Assembly (NCBI GenBank): GCA_023386855.1
Contig: JAEWIW010000198.1
Span: forward strand, 1-5,853
Direction: 5' to 3'
From: Bacteroidota bacterium
GTDB lineage: Bacteria > Bacteroidota > Bacteroidia > Chitinophagales > Chitinophagaceae
DNA: 5,853 bases
Shown here: positions 5,454 through 5,853 of the stretch, piece by piece
Layout: each line of letters opens with the position of its first letter
How positions within the stretch are numbered: the stretch's first letter is position 1
Position numbers and translations under genes: made by a program
The notes under the pieces: generated by a model
The model's input: only the letters and a program-made list of their open reading frames with translations
Told to the model about the DNA's origin: nothing
The model's database searches: none

Positions 5454-5507
5454 ACCCCATTAAGGATATTTTTTGAATTCAATTTAATTATATCAAAACC
5501 AGTTCAC

Positions 5508-5853
5508 GTGTTTGATCTTAATAATGTGCTTCGCGAAAATATAAAGCAACTTACTCCTTATTCCTCTGCCCGTGATGAATTCAAGGGCGAGGCAAGCATT
5601 TACCTTGATGCCAATGAAAACAGTTATGGTTCACCCCTTACCCGCTGGTATAACCGTTATCCCGACCCGCTTCAATGGAAGCTGAAAGAAAAATTATCCA
5701 TGGTAAAAGGAGTGCCTGCTGAAAATATTTTTCTTGGCAATGGAAGTGATGAGTGCATCGACATATTAATACGCGCATGTTGTGAGCCTGGTAAGGATAA
5801 TATCCTTATATGCCCACCCACTTATGGTATGTATGAAGTAAGTGCAAATATCA
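5508..5853 (+). CDS. hisC: Histidinol-phosphate aminotransferase, 5' part
   Basis: The frame runs off the window after 115 codons. The protein is a PLP-dependent class I/II aminotransferase that turns imidazole acetol phosphate into histidinol phosphate with glutamate. Recognisable N-terminal family features are LTPYSSARDEFKG, the LDANENSYG segment, RYPDP, the cofactor-binding FLGNGSDECID segment, and CPPTYGMYEVSA. The active-site lysine lies beyond the edge. The only plausible start that keeps the conserved N-terminus is GTG at 5508, reading (M)FDLNNVLREN. The frame is open back to the hisD stop but has no ATG, GTG or TTG there. The 54-base gap after hisD is A/T-rich and holds only an imperfect -7-like sequence at 5467-5475 (TA then TTTG with three, not two, bases between), so I treat hisC as part of the operon. 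Confidence 0.93.
   Translation, partial: MFDLNNVLRENIKQLTPYSSARDEFKGEASIYLDANENSYGSPLTRWYNRYPDPLQWKLKEKLSMVKGVPAENIFLGNGSDECIDILIRACCEPGKDNILICPPTYGMYEVSANI

Noticed and set aside
5467..5475. Internal promoter before hisC
   Set aside because: The -7-like sequence has one base too many between TA and TTTG, and no -33 box stands at the right distance.

Overview
The window looks like the chromosome of a Bacteroidota member, most likely in or near the Chitinophagaceae (inference). The signs are a type IX secretion Plug-family protein, Bacteroidota-type promoter elements (TTTG at -33, TAnnTTTG at -7), A/T-rich start regions without Shine-Dalgarno sequences, and an SRP RNA with the domain IV core and flanks I recall from this phylum. 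I see no mobile element, CRISPR array, tRNA or rRNA.

Left part (1-1540, all + strand): the 3' end of a type IX secretion Plug-family gene; a spacer with a -7 promoter element; a small SRP RNA gene (ffs, about 951-1045) with a U-tract terminator; and a small secreted protein of unknown function that ends inside a hairpin terminator. That terminator probably works in both directions, because the next gene converges on it.

Middle part (1563-3101, - strand): a TalC-type transaldolase whose active-site residues favour transaldolase over fructose-6-phosphate aldolase activity, with its own -7 element, and upstream of it a GH16 laminarinase-like lipoprotein.

Right part (3119-5853, + strand): a histidine biosynthesis operon, hisG-hisD-hisC, with hisC cut by the window edge. 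hisG encodes the long, self-regulating ATP phosphoribosyltransferase.

The most interesting element is the 130-base leader between the his promoter and hisG. It reads as a complete histidine transcription attenuator. It has a TTTG-N19-TAnnTTTG promoter and a 16-codon leader peptide (MINNLHIHHHHTCLVG) with five His codons in a stretch of six. A strong 10-bp terminator with a U-rich tail sits just before the hisG start. A 7-base segment, GTAAGCC, overlaps the leader peptide stop codon and repeats the 3' arm of the terminator exactly, so it can act as antiterminator. Upstream pairings can hide that segment when no ribosome is stalled. Histidine would then control the pathway twice, through attenuation and through feedback on HisG.
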